Source of the DNA: Tenuifilum sp. 4138str
GTDB taxonomy: Bacteria > Bacteroidota > Bacteroidia > Bacteroidales > Tenuifilaceae
DNA: 64,000 bases
NCBI RefSeq assembly: GCF_041102575.1
Contig: NZ_JBGCUE010000015.1
Span: 31,062-95,061 of the forward strand
Reading direction: 5' to 3'
In this document: one piece after another, positions 25,401 through 33,359 of the stretch
Layout: each line of letters opens with the position of its first letter
Position numbering within the stretch: position 1 is the stretch's first letter
Position numbers and translations under genes: made by a program
The notes under the pieces: model-generated
Told to the model about the DNA's origin: nothing
Database searches by the model: none
The model's input: only the letters and a program-made list of their open reading frames with translations

Positions 25401-27711
25401 TACCAATTCCAATTGAGTCGGCTGATGTAAGCGAAATTAGGCCTGTACCTGCTGAAATTTTTGCTCCAATGTTTGTTGCATTGGTTTTGCCAACATTTTT
25501 CACCAGTAGGTTTACCTTGATGTTTTCGCCATAATCGGCAACAGAGTTGCCATTTGCTTCAGAGTCATCTATTTCACTGGTCGATAGGGTTAGGTAGGCA
25601 TTTTCAGCCACAACAACCCGAATGGTATCAATAAAGGGTTGGGTTAATGGACGAGTTGCTGTAAGTACAATCTTTCCTGGCTCCGTTAAAACGGGAACAG
25701 CAATATCGATTACGTTGTCGGTGTCAAAAAATTTTGTTCCAATTATTTGACCGTTGGCAGTAAGCGAAACGTATGAGTTTGCTTTGGCACCAACAGTAAT
25801 TGAGTTAATCCCAACAGCCACAGCAGCAGGGAAGGTTACCTGATTGGTTTCGGGTACTTTAAAGTATGGGGTAAGTGAGGGATCGCCAAGTACATTGTAG
25901 GCTTCCCAGTAGTAGGTGGAATTGACTTGGCGGGTGTAGTCGTTTAGTTCAGCTTGGGTAACGGCAAGGTTACCGCAAAACATTATAGCTCCAGCGGTGG
26001 TGTAGGCGCTAATAAATGGAGCATCGTAGCCACCGGTTGTGGATTCTTCAAAGCTGGGAACGTACCCATTGTTATCGCCGCTCATGGGGAAAGCACCAAC
26101 CGCCCAGTACATATCCTCCTTCCAGTAGCTATTGGGCGATGAACCAATGTAGGTAACAGCACCACCGTTTGCTTTACGGAGCCATGCCTCACCAACTGAC
26201 TCAGAGTAACCAAAATTACCCGACAGGCAGCAGTTTGCTACTACAAATGGGTACTGCTGGTTATTAGTGAATGTTTCTACAGCGCTAATGGTAAGTGCTG
26301 GATTTTGCCATTCGGTTTCGCCACAGTGAGCGGTATAGTTTATGAATCCTACAGCAATCCTTTCGGGATCGTAACACCCTGTATAGCCCGATGATGCTGA
26401 TGGATTATTAGGATCGTTTGTAACCCCATACTCGTAAATGTTACTCCATCCGCTTGATGGCTTGAAATGGGTTGCTGTTGCATACTTTATGGTTGGCTGT
26501 GCTATAGCCGGGTTCCAGGTTGCATCGGCACCTGCTATCAATGTGGAATTGTTCAGGTATGATGCATCGGCAAACTGAAACCTTTCGTAGTAAAGAATCT
26601 TGTTGATAATGGCCGTAAGTTCAGCCTCGCTGGTGGCCGACAGGCGGCCGTAGTACATCTCCGGGAACTTATCGCCATCAACACTGGCGTAGTAAAGGTC
26701 GGTTAGCTTACCCGATTGTGAACCGGTTGCCGATGCGGGAACCTGATCAACATCACCCACAATAACCAGAAAGGTTGGTGCAGGATTTTCAGGTGTAGCT
26801 GAGTTGTAAACGCTTTGTATGTATGTTTTAATGGCATCGGAGGTTGCGCCAATCTCGTCGGTATACTTTACAGTTACACTAAAACCCTTTTGGGTTTTCC
26901 ACTCCACGAATGGCTGTAATGCGGTTTGGAACATTCGGTGCGACACAATAAGCATACTAACGGGGTATCGGGTTAAGTCGGGGTGGGTATCGTAAATAGC
27001 GCCCCCGGCGTTTAACATCGATTTGTAAACCACATCGAAGTAGGGCGAATAGAAAGGATCGGAAGCGGGAGAACTTTTTGTGATGCCCCCTTGAACTGTC
27101 ACATCAACATCAATATCATTAAATATCCTGATTTTTTGTTTGGAGGGGTTGTAGTCAATAGGTCGCACCGTAAGGCGAGCAATGGTGTAACCCCTAAGGT
27201 TACCAAGAATTTCAACGGAAACATCGGGCTTTACAATCTGAAACGATGATTTGCGGTAAGCCTCTGGCTTTAGATGGAATGGCAGCTGTAGCGTATCCTG
27301 ATCCTTACGTGCCGATGGCTGAACAGGGAACAATGGGTTACTAATGCCTTTTGCGGTGAGTTCAATTTCATCGGTAGTATACTTGCTGACCCTAGCCGAA
27401 ACAGAGGCGCCTAGCGGAATACGTATTAACTTTTTAATAACAGGCAGTTCAGGTTCACCTATACCACCATCGGGCATAGAGTTTTTAAACCATAGCTTTG
27501 TGTAGGTTTCTCCGGTAATTGCCTGTTGCTTATCCCAACTGAGTTCATCAATACTGATACTAAAGCGGAAGTTATTCTGCGAGGTGGCATAGAATTTTTC
27601 AGGGTTAACCTTTTCGGGTTTCATGCCATTAGCCTGCAATGCAATTTTTTTAGGCTGCGAATTTGCTGTTAGGGCAAATGAAAGAAAGATTAAAGCTAAA
27701 ATTTTTTTCAT
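22426..27711 (-). CDS. T9SS-exported C25 (gingipain-family) cysteine protease with CUB and repeat domains
   Basis: This 1761-residue secreted protease has a signal peptide (1-~18), a C25 propeptide (~40-230) and a C25 catalytic domain (~250-620). The catalytic His is in NYTAHCGETEW (~461) and the Cys in VANCCLSGNF (~493); the spacing matches gingipains. A C-terminal Ig-like domain follows, then two CUB domains (~955-1065 and ~1165-1275; motifs YDYLHIYDG and YDYLIVYDG) separated by a fibronectin-III-like segment, then about five carboxypeptidase-regulatory/PEGA-like beta modules, and a T9SS sorting domain (LSMYPNPATSH). It should be exported and cell-attached, degrading protein or binding matrix through the CUB domains. 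It stands alone in its transcript. Confidence 0.9.
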   Translation of the reverse strand: MKKILALIFLSFALTANSQPKKIALQANGMKPEKVNPEKFYATSQNNFRFSISIDELSWDKQQAITGETYTKLWFKNSMPDGGIGEPELPVIKKLIRIPLGASVSARVSKYTTDEIELTAKGISNPLFPVQPSARKDQDTLQLPFHLKPEAYRKSSFQIVKPDVSVEILGNLRGYTIARLTVRPIDYNPSKQKIRIFNDIDVDVTVQGGITKSSPASDPFYSPYFDVVYKSMLNAGGAIYDTHPDLTRYPVSMLIVSHRMFQTALQPFVEWKTQKGFSVTVKYTDEIGATSDAIKTYIQSVYNSATPENPAPTFLVIVGDVDQVPASATGSQSGKLTDLYYASVDGDKFPEMYYGRLSATSEAELTAIINKILYYERFQFADASYLNNSTLIAGADATWNPAIAQPTIKYATATHFKPSSGWSNIYEYGVTNDPNNPSASSGYTGCYDPERIAVGFINYTAHCGETEWQNPALTISAVETFTNNQQYPFVVANCCLSGNFGYSESVGEAWLRKANGGAVTYIGSSPNSYWKEDMYWAVGAFPMSGDNNGYVPSFEESTTGGYDAPFISAYTTAGAIMFCGNLAVTQAELNDYTRQVNSTYYWEAYNVLGDPSLTPYFKVPETNQVTFPAAVAVGINSITVGAKANSYVSLTANGQIIGTKFFDTDNVIDIAVPVLTEPGKIVLTATRPLTQPFIDTIRVVVAENAYLTLSTSEIDDSEANGNSVADYGENIKVNLLVKNVGKTNATNIGAKISAGTGLISLTSADSIGIGSIDAESEKWVNAAYTFSIPSNITDKYTQVFPITFTSTEGSWTSNLRITAAAPKIVFNGYAVVDTLMGNSNSQLDRNELVDLKFEFQNKGGSAIPDFSAQATIPDSLLNAVSVNFEPISNRTIQPDEKAVLTLRVSTSPNLTHDTIPIDIDYSSVSYSNASDQFTSKVPVLLFGTTKMTNGTVKTCGTIFTDTGGEAANYTNGENYTLTFETLSDIQRYSVEFTSFSTELGYDYLHIYDGAGITSNAIAGNPFNGNTGPAPFYTSGNSVTFRFTSDGSTTASGWKAKLECFTPQQLPKCIESPKPGNNELNVEYNRLSWGATSDALFYDVYIGTNPDSLVLLKRVTEAYVDIPLMPQTNYYWRVMPGNHLGLCDKPCEVWNFTTASVIGQVLITNSTIEVDSLWFYDTGGPTSNYGNNENYTITFKPRNNGQKVKVQFMEFDVESHSTCSYDYLIVYDGPSTQSPELGKYCGDNMPPTYTSTSANGELTFKFVSDLNTVGTGWKAKITTTGSITTYPVTFNVKNNGSAIPGATVSTANGIKFTSSSGSVNFNLSNGTYSYIVRANGYEPVLGSTQIAGSAKTIDVNLTKHDTIQLLVRSALDLAAIPLAKILVNNQTYYTSNLGMATIYIPAGDYTFNLTADGYYAKDTIITVQAGGGNHNINLTPVSYNVQFTISDINGNKIPNAKVFVDTLLGETNSEGLASFTVNRGLKTVSIQKEGFVSTDFWLELSSDSSVNVFLTPVYGDVHQVMFSITGTGPKGTWPLDNALVKIYNGTQLYQQGKTHNGIATLYLPNGNYSYEVSLEGYQGTEQIEFTVNSNPIEIPVQLNQLTFSITFDVQSEGSPVANATVKINGYSDQLTDANGLATFSQVGYEKGLQFSVLHPNYYSISGTLDATKSETISVNLTPTSTDIVDPDKNLSMYPNPATSHIRIEANDTIESVSIVSINGTLMHWEQINNSRHTINLNLPTGVYVVRFKMSNGRLYHRKLMVH

Positions 27712-27802
27712 CAGTTCAAAATTTTAAATAATCCCGCAATATAGTAAAACGAATATATCAACTCAATGGTTGCAATAATTTTTCCAAATAAGGGTCAGTA
27801 AT

Positions 27803-28930
27803 TTAGACCATAAGTAATTCAGCCACAATAGAGTCGCTAATAAAGTAATAGCTGGGTGGAATTTTAAGGATGTTGTTTTCCATTACCATTTTACCCGACG
27901 CAGTAAAGGGTATGATTTTTTTGCGAAGACGGTTATATATTTCAGGTGAGAATCCATTCGCAACCTCTTCAAGGTTTACACCCCACATAGTCCGTAGGCG
28001 GGTAATGAGTAGCTCATTAAAGCGGGTAACCTCACCGATTGCTTCCATGTTTTTGGGAAAATTGGCTGAGTCAACTTCCTTTTCCCAACCGGTAATGGAC
28101 GATGGATTCCACCATCGCATTGACCTGTTGAATGAGTGTGCCGATGGGCCTAAACCAAGGTATTCTTCGCCCAACCAGTAACCGCTGTTGTGTTTTGAGA
28201 TATAGCCCGGTTTTGCCAGGTTCGATATTTCGTAGTGAATGAAACCATAATTTTTGGACATCTCACATAGCAAATCGAACTGGGCCTTGCTCAGCTCTTC
28301 ATCAAGGGGAATTACAGTTCCCTTGGCTACCCTTCGGGTAAGCGGGGTTCCCTCCTCGTAGGTAAGGTGGTAGCACGATAGGTGCTGAATATCTAACCCA
28401 AATGCTACATTTAACGAGTGTTCCCAACTTTTCAACGTTGAATGGGGTAGCCCATAAATTAAATCGATGCTGATGTTTGCAATACCCGCTTTCCTAAATA
28501 TACGAATAGCCTCAACTGCTTTATCAACATCGTGTCGTCGGCCAAGAAAAATCAACTCATCATTGTTAAACGATTGAATGCCAATGCTTACCCTGTTAAC
28601 ACCAATTGCTTGGTATTGCTCAGCCAGCTCAAGGGTAACATCGTCGGGGTTTACCTCAATGGTAATTTCTGCATTGGGGTCAACTCCAAAAAAATCACCT
28701 AAACCGGAAATAATTCTCTTGATATTGCCAGTAGGCAATAGCGATGGTGTACCACCTCCAAAGTAAATGGTTTTTACTATTCTATCAGCTATTAAAGGGT
28801 TCCTGAGGCTGAGCTCTTTAAGCACAAAATCGGTAAAATGGTTATCCATTTTAGCTTCGCCCACCGAGTAAAAGTCGCAGTAGCTGCATTTTTTCCTACA
28901 AAACGGAACATGTATGTAAATTCCTGCCAT
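27803..28930 (-). CDS. hemW: Radical SAM heme chaperone HemW
   Basis: This protein has 375 residues from ATG 28930; the upstream extension to 28984 adds 18 residues without family support. It has the radical-SAM cluster motif CRKKCSYCDFYS at residues ~10-21, a form typical of HemW rather than HemN, which has a further Cys. GGGTPSLL, the SAM-binding glycine-rich segment, ISIDLIYGLPHST and the C-terminal HemN domain are present. HemW binds heme and may deliver it to respiratory enzymes; many database entries call it coproporphyrinogen III oxidase, which is probably wrong for this form. It is divergent from rpiB. Confidence 0.9.
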   Translation of the reverse strand: MAGIYIHVPFCRKKCSYCDFYSVGEAKMDNHFTDFVLKELSLRNPLIADRIVKTIYFGGGTPSLLPTGNIKRIISGLGDFFGVDPNAEITIEVNPDDVTLELAEQYQAIGVNRVSIGIQSFNNDELIFLGRRHDVDKAVEAIRIFRKAGIANISIDLIYGLPHSTLKSWEHSLNVAFGLDIQHLSCYHLTYEEGTPLTRRVAKGTVIPLDEELSKAQFDLLCEMSKNYGFIHYEISNLAKPGYISKHNSGYWLGEEYLGLGPSAHSFNRSMRWWNPSSITGWEKEVDSANFPKNMEAIGEVTRFNELLITRLRTMWGVNLEEVANGFSPEIYNRLRKKIIPFTASGKMVMENNILKIPPSYYFISDSIVAELLMV

Positions 28931-28961
28931 GGTATCCGATTGCTTAAGCAAAGCTAAATGA

Positions 28962-28994
28962 TTGTACTTAAAACATAAAAACACTTTATCTTTG
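28962..28994 (+). promoter_or_regulatory. Promoter upstream of rpiB
   Basis: TTG (28962-28964), 22 nt, then TATCTTTG (28987-28994) fit the Bacteroidota -33/-7 pattern. The rpiB start is about 95 nt downstream. Confidence 0.5.
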
Positions 28995-29088
28995 CAAAGG
29001 TAATGATTAGCTGGGATGATTTAAGTGGAATTCAGTATTCAGAAATCGAAACGTTGTATTTTTAGAGAATCTTGAATCTGTTACAAAT

Positions 29089-29529
29089 ATGAGTAAACCT
29101 ACACTTGCCATTGCGTCGGATCATGCGGGATATTCAACCAAAGAGGAGCTTAAGAAATATCTTGCTGAGCTGGGGTATAATGTTTGGGATTTTGGAACAC
29201 ACAGCGACGATAGCGTTGATTACCCTGATTTTGCTCATCCGTTGGCAACTGCCATTGAAAAGGGCGATTACCAGCTAGGAATATTGCTTTGTGGCAGTGG
29301 TAACGGGGTATCAATTACAGCCAATAAGCACCAGGGGGTACGGTCGGCATTGTGCTGGTTACCGGAAATTGCTACTCTTGCCCGCCAGCATAACGATGCT
29401 AATGTTTGTGCCATTCCTGCCCGCTTTGTTAGCGTTAGTGAGGCCAAACAAATAGTAAAGGCTTTTCTTGACGCCAAGTTCGAGGGTGGCCGTCATACCC
29501 GTAGGGTTGAGAAAATTCCTGTGAAATAG
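29089..29529 (+). CDS. rpiB: Ribose 5-phosphate isomerase B
   Basis: This 146-residue cytosolic enzyme interconverts ribose 5-phosphate and ribulose 5-phosphate in the pentose phosphate pathway. It shows the family start IASDHAGYSTKEELK, the DFGTHSDDSVDYPDFA segment, the active-site LCGSGNGVSITANK (the usual catalytic Cys is in the LCGSG position) and the C-terminal GGRHTRRVEKI. Length matches the family. It is followed after 37 bases by the deoxyhypusine-synthase-family gene and may share its transcript. Confidence 0.95.
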   Translation: MSKPTLAIASDHAGYSTKEELKKYLAELGYNVWDFGTHSDDSVDYPDFAHPLATAIEKGDYQLGILLCGSGNGVSITANKHQGVRSALCWLPEIATLARQHNDANVCAIPARFVSVSEAKQIVKAFLDAKFEGGRHTRRVEKIPVK

Positions 29530-29566
29530 AATACCATCAATGAATTAAACATTAAAACTATTAGCA

Positions 29567-30544
29567 ATGGACAGCAGTAAACCTATAACTTCGTTTATTG
29601 AGAAGCACTACCTGCACTTTAACTCAGCAACCCTGGTTGATGCAGCAAAGGCATACAAAGCCCACATTGAGAGCGGCAAGAAGATGATGATTACCCTGGC
29701 CGGTGCCATGAGTACCGCTGAGCTTGGTATCAGCTTAGCCGAAATGATACGCCAGGATAAGGTTCAGATCATTTCGTGTACCGGTGCTAACCTTGAGGAG
29801 GATTTAATGAACCTGGTTGCCCACAACCACTACAAGCGCGTACCGCACTATCGCGATCTTACCCCACAGCAGGAGTGGGAGTTGCTTCAAAGCGGCCTGA
29901 ACCGCGTTACCGATACCTGTATTCCTGAGGAGGAAGCATTCCGCAGGCTACAGTCGCACCTATTCGATGTTTGGAAAGAGGCACAGGATAAAGGTGAACG
30001 TTACTTCCCTCACGAGTATATGTACAAAATGCTAAAGAGCGGTGTGCTAGAGCAGTACTACCAGATTGACCCAAAGAATTCCTGGGTGATAGCCGCAGCT
30101 GAAAAGAATTTACCTATCGTAGTTCCGGGTTGGGAGGACTCAACCATGGGTAACATTTTTGCCTCATACTGCATTACCGGTGAGCTAAAGCCTTCAATTG
30201 TAAAATCGGGTATTGAGTATATGATGTTCCTTGCCGACTGGTACACCAACAATGCCGGTAATAAGGGAGTAGGTTTCTTCCAGATAGGCGGAGGTATCGC
30301 CGGCGATTTCCCAATTTGTGTGGTTCCCATGCTACATCAGGATCTTGAACGTACCGGAGTTCCTTTCTGGAGCTACTTCTGCCAAATCAGCGACTCAACC
30401 ACCAGCTATGGCTCTTACTCGGGTGCAGTACCCAATGAGAAAATTACCTGGGGAAAACTCAATATCGATACCCCAAAGTTTATCATTGAGTCCGATGCCA
30501 CCATTGTGGCACCACTCATTTTTGCCTACGTGCTGGGTTGGTAA
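29567..30544 (+). CDS. Deoxyhypusine synthase family protein
   Basis: This 325-residue homologue of the enzyme moves a 4-aminobutyl group from spermidine to a lysine of eukaryotic eIF5A. The lysine that carries the intermediate is kept in the ITWGKL motif (~293-298), and the NAD-binding part is visible in SCTGANLEEDLMN and FFQIGGGIAGDFPI. Bacteria lack eIF5A, so the acceptor must differ; some bacterial members are reported to take part in homospermidine formation, which is one option. The neighbours (rpiB, DUF4139 protein) do not help. Family membership is certain, the reaction is not. Confidence 0.85.
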   Translation: MDSSKPITSFIEKHYLHFNSATLVDAAKAYKAHIESGKKMMITLAGAMSTAELGISLAEMIRQDKVQIISCTGANLEEDLMNLVAHNHYKRVPHYRDLTPQQEWELLQSGLNRVTDTCIPEEEAFRRLQSHLFDVWKEAQDKGERYFPHEYMYKMLKSGVLEQYYQIDPKNSWVIAAAEKNLPIVVPGWEDSTMGNIFASYCITGELKPSIVKSGIEYMMFLADWYTNNAGNKGVGFFQIGGGIAGDFPICVVPMLHQDLERTGVPFWSYFCQISDSTTSYGSYSGAVPNEKITWGKLNIDTPKFIIESDATIVAPLIFAYVLGW

Positions 30545-30574
30545 CAGAAAGCATCTTTCAAATTCATACTTATT

Positions 30575-30604
30575 GGCCAGGGACAATCCTTGGCCTATTT
30601 TTTT
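30575..30604 (+). terminator. Terminator after the DHS-family gene
   Basis: GGCCAGGG (30575-30582) pairs with CCTTGGCC (30588-30595) using one G-U pair, followed by a T-rich run. Confidence 0.75.
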
Positions 30605-30654
30605 GGCTCGTTGGAATAAAATTTGTTAACTTACGTTGAATTAAAAAATAATTT

Positions 30655-32520
30655 ATGAAACGAATAGCAGGTATTTTAATGTTAGTGCTACAGGTTTTAC
30701 CTTATACCATTTCAGCACAAAAAGCCGTTGAGGTTAATTCAAATATCACCGATGTGGCTGTTTACCTCGATGCCGCCTCAGTAACCCGTAAGGCACAGGT
30801 TAACCTTCCTGAAGGGCGAACAAAAATTAGCTTCACAAGCCTTTCCCCTTACATCGATTTTAAAACAATTATTGTTAAAACCCCCGATGGTGTGTCAATT
30901 GAAGGCGTAAACCATTCAAATAACTTTATAGGAAAAAAGGAGAGGAATGAGGAGATTGAGATTCTAAATAAAAAGTTAAAGGAACTCGAGGCACAAAGAA
31001 AATCAATAAATACAAGTATAGCTGTAGTTAACGAGGAGATAAGTTTTTTGAATGAAAACAAAACCATTAGCGGTAAAAATGAGGCTGTTCCGGTACAAAT
31101 ACTCAAGGATGCATCAGCTTACTATGGGACGAGGTTAAAGGAGCTACGTTTCAAGAGCCTCGAACTAAATGACCAGCTGAGTGAGGTAGAAATAAAAATT
31201 GATGAAGTAAATCGGCAGATTTCAACAATAAGTTCCAAACCTGTACTACCCACTGGTACAATTGATGTATTGCTTGAAACGGAAAGCATTAGGAATGGTG
31301 TACCCATTGAGGTAAGCTACCTTGTAAAAAATGCTGGTTGGTTACCCCGTTACGATATAAGGGCAAATGCCCTTAACCAACCGTTAAGTTTGGTTTACAA
31401 GGCCAATATTAGGCAGGAAACTTCCGAGAACTGGAAAAACGTAAATCTGAAATTATCCAATGCCGAGCCCAATGTATCGGGTGTGGCCCCAAAACTTAAA
31501 ACCTATGTGCTGAACTATGGGGTACAACCCCCACGGTACACAAAAACAAATAGCAGGGTAGAGGGGTTTGTTCGCGATCCCGACGGTATGCCAATTCCTG
31601 GGGTTACCATAGTTGTTCCTGGAACTACCATTGGAACCGTTACCAATGCCGAAGGTTTTTACACTATCAATATCCCAACCGATTCCAGAACTTTAACCTA
31701 CAGCTTTGTGGGATATAAAACCCAAACATTACCCGTAAACTCTGGCCGAATTGATGTTACTCTTGAACCCGATGAGGTTAGATTGGAAGAGGTTGTTGTA
31801 ACTGCTCTTGGTGTATCATATGCGGATACTGAACAACCTGCATACAGAAAGTCGCAACCTAAACCCAAGGTAACCGCAGCTGCTGTAAGCGAAATGGGAG
31901 TTATTGAAAAGCCAACCAACGTTGAATTTGAGGTTAGTAAACCATTCACGTTAGCTTCGGAAAATAAGTCGCAGGAGGTAAAATTACTTACCTACGAGGT
32001 TCCAGCATTTTACAGGTACTATTCAGTACCCAAAGTTGAAAAGGGTGCATACCTATCGGCATATATACCCAGTTGGGAAATGTATAACCTGCTCGATGCT
32101 GAGGCAAACGTTTACTTTGAAAACACCTACATTGGTTCAACGCTTATTGACACGCGCTCAGCGCTTGATACCCTTGCAATATCGTTAGGAGTTGATAAAT
32201 CTATAGCCGTTAAGCGCGAAAAAATAAAAGATTTTACTCAAAAGCAGCTGATTGGTACCTACAAGGAGGAGACCCGGAGCTGGAAAATAACTGTAAAAAA
32301 TAATAAGAATCAGGATATACAGATAACAGTGCTCGATCAGGTTCCCATATCGACCAACGAGGAAATTAAAGTAACTGTTGTTGAGCAAAGCAATGCATTG
32401 GTTAATCCCGAAACAGGAGAGGTGAAATGGGATTTAACAGTACCGGCAGGGCAGTTTAAGGAACTCATTTTAACCTACAAGGTTAAGTTTCCGAAAAATA
32501 GAAACTTGTATGTGGAGTAA
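30655..32520 (+). CDS. DUF4139 protein with inserted SusC-type N-terminal domain
   Basis: This 621-residue secreted protein has a signal peptide (1-~21), a DUF4140 N-terminal domain with a long coiled coil (~95-195) and a C-terminal DUF4139 domain, the architecture often labelled mucoidy inhibitor MuiA-like. Within the DUF4139 part, at about 300-385, is an inserted carboxypeptidase-regulatory-like module: VEGFVRDPDGMPIPGVTIVV, then TIGTVTNAEGFYTINI, ending in LEEVVVTALGV, which is the sequence normally linking this module to the plug of a SusC transporter. The function of the family is unknown; an envelope role is likely. The gene is monocistronic, with a terminator on each side. Confidence 0.85.
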   Translation: MKRIAGILMLVLQVLPYTISAQKAVEVNSNITDVAVYLDAASVTRKAQVNLPEGRTKISFTSLSPYIDFKTIIVKTPDGVSIEGVNHSNNFIGKKERNEEIEILNKKLKELEAQRKSINTSIAVVNEEISFLNENKTISGKNEAVPVQILKDASAYYGTRLKELRFKSLELNDQLSEVEIKIDEVNRQISTISSKPVLPTGTIDVLLETESIRNGVPIEVSYLVKNAGWLPRYDIRANALNQPLSLVYKANIRQETSENWKNVNLKLSNAEPNVSGVAPKLKTYVLNYGVQPPRYTKTNSRVEGFVRDPDGMPIPGVTIVVPGTTIGTVTNAEGFYTINIPTDSRTLTYSFVGYKTQTLPVNSGRIDVTLEPDEVRLEEVVVTALGVSYADTEQPAYRKSQPKPKVTAAAVSEMGVIEKPTNVEFEVSKPFTLASENKSQEVKLLTYEVPAFYRYYSVPKVEKGAYLSAYIPSWEMYNLLDAEANVYFENTYIGSTLIDTRSALDTLAISLGVDKSIAVKREKIKDFTQKQLIGTYKEETRSWKITVKNNKNQDIQITVLDQVPISTNEEIKVTVVEQSNALVNPETGEVKWDLTVPAGQFKELILTYKVKFPKNRNLYVE

Positions 32521-32538
32521 CAAAAACATGAATATTTA

Positions 32539-32584
32539 AACACCCATGGTTAAATGCGATAACCATGGGTGTTATCTTTTTTTT
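32539..32584 (+). terminator. Strong terminator after the DUF4139 gene
   Basis: A 14-bp perfect stem (32539-32552 with 32560-32573) and a 7-nt loop, followed by a long T run to 32584. Confidence 0.92.
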
Positions 32585-32636
32585 ATACCATAAAATATTT
32601 ATGCTGTCAAATATCAACCCAATTGGCTTTTTTAAA

Positions 32637-33148
32637 ATGAAAAGGTATCTTTATGTAATACTCTTATTTTTTTCATTCACCTATGTAGGAGCACAAGAGG
32701 TCAATGATACTTGTAGGTTGCGTCCTTTATCAAGTATCTACCTAAGCATACTTGGTGATGCTTCAATGGTTTCACTAAGTTATGAGCGGTTTTATTCCAT
32801 AAAACCGAATTTGCATTTTTCTGCAAAACTTGGTGCTGGCTACAACGAGGAGTTTAATATATGTATCTATTCTCCATGTCCGGAACCGCATAAATCACAA
32901 CTATCCCTCACCATGTAACATGCAATATAGGATTTTCAAAACATTTTTTTGAGGTAGGTTTGGGTGGTACTGTAATCATGGGAAAAACAACTCAACCCTA
33001 CATTTTGTATCCCATTTTGGGTTACAGGTTCCAATCCTTAAAGAAGAAGTTAAATTTTAAAATTTTTGTAGAGTATCCTTTTTCAGGAGCTGAAACCGAT
33101 GATATACTGTTTGTTCCAGTGGGTGTAAGTATCGGTGAAACCTATTAG
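32637..33148 (+). pseudogene. Frameshifted small outer-membrane-type protein gene
   Basis: A signal-peptide protein starts at ATG 32637 (MKRYLYVILLFFSFTYVGAQ) and runs in frame to about 32890, then stops at 32918. A second frame carries on to 33148, and reading it back into the junction gives IPHHVTCNIGFSKHFFEVGLG, a sensible continuation into GGTVIMGK. A single indel near 32890-32905 would join the two parts into one protein of ~170 residues with beta-barrel-like alternating strands. It is either a decayed gene or a sequencing error. The family is not known to me. Confidence 0.7.
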
Positions 33149-33359
33149 CTAGATTTTGATTCAAAAAATAAATTGAGATAATAGGTGGATTTCTATTTAA
33201 AAATCAGATTTTTTAAATAGATGACTTGCAGTTTTTAAAAATATAACTTTCATGACAATATTTTTCGATTTTACACTATCCAAGAAAAAAATAGGTTTCC
33301 CGAGTTTGGTTCAATTTTCAGCAGTGAATAAATGATACAATAGAATAGCTTTAATAAAG

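Noticed and set aside
29567..30544. Presence of a eukaryote-like hypusination pathway
   Set aside because: Only the synthase-family gene is seen; no eIF5A-like or deoxyhypusine hydroxylase gene is present and bacteria lack eIF5A.
32565..32636. Upstream start for the frameshifted gene
   Set aside because: It would begin inside the preceding terminator's T run and add residues before a clear signal peptide at 32637.
33193..33220. AT-only inverted repeat as a regulatory RNA
   Set aside because: It is an A/T stem with little stability and no associated motif; at most a weak terminator for the broken gene.
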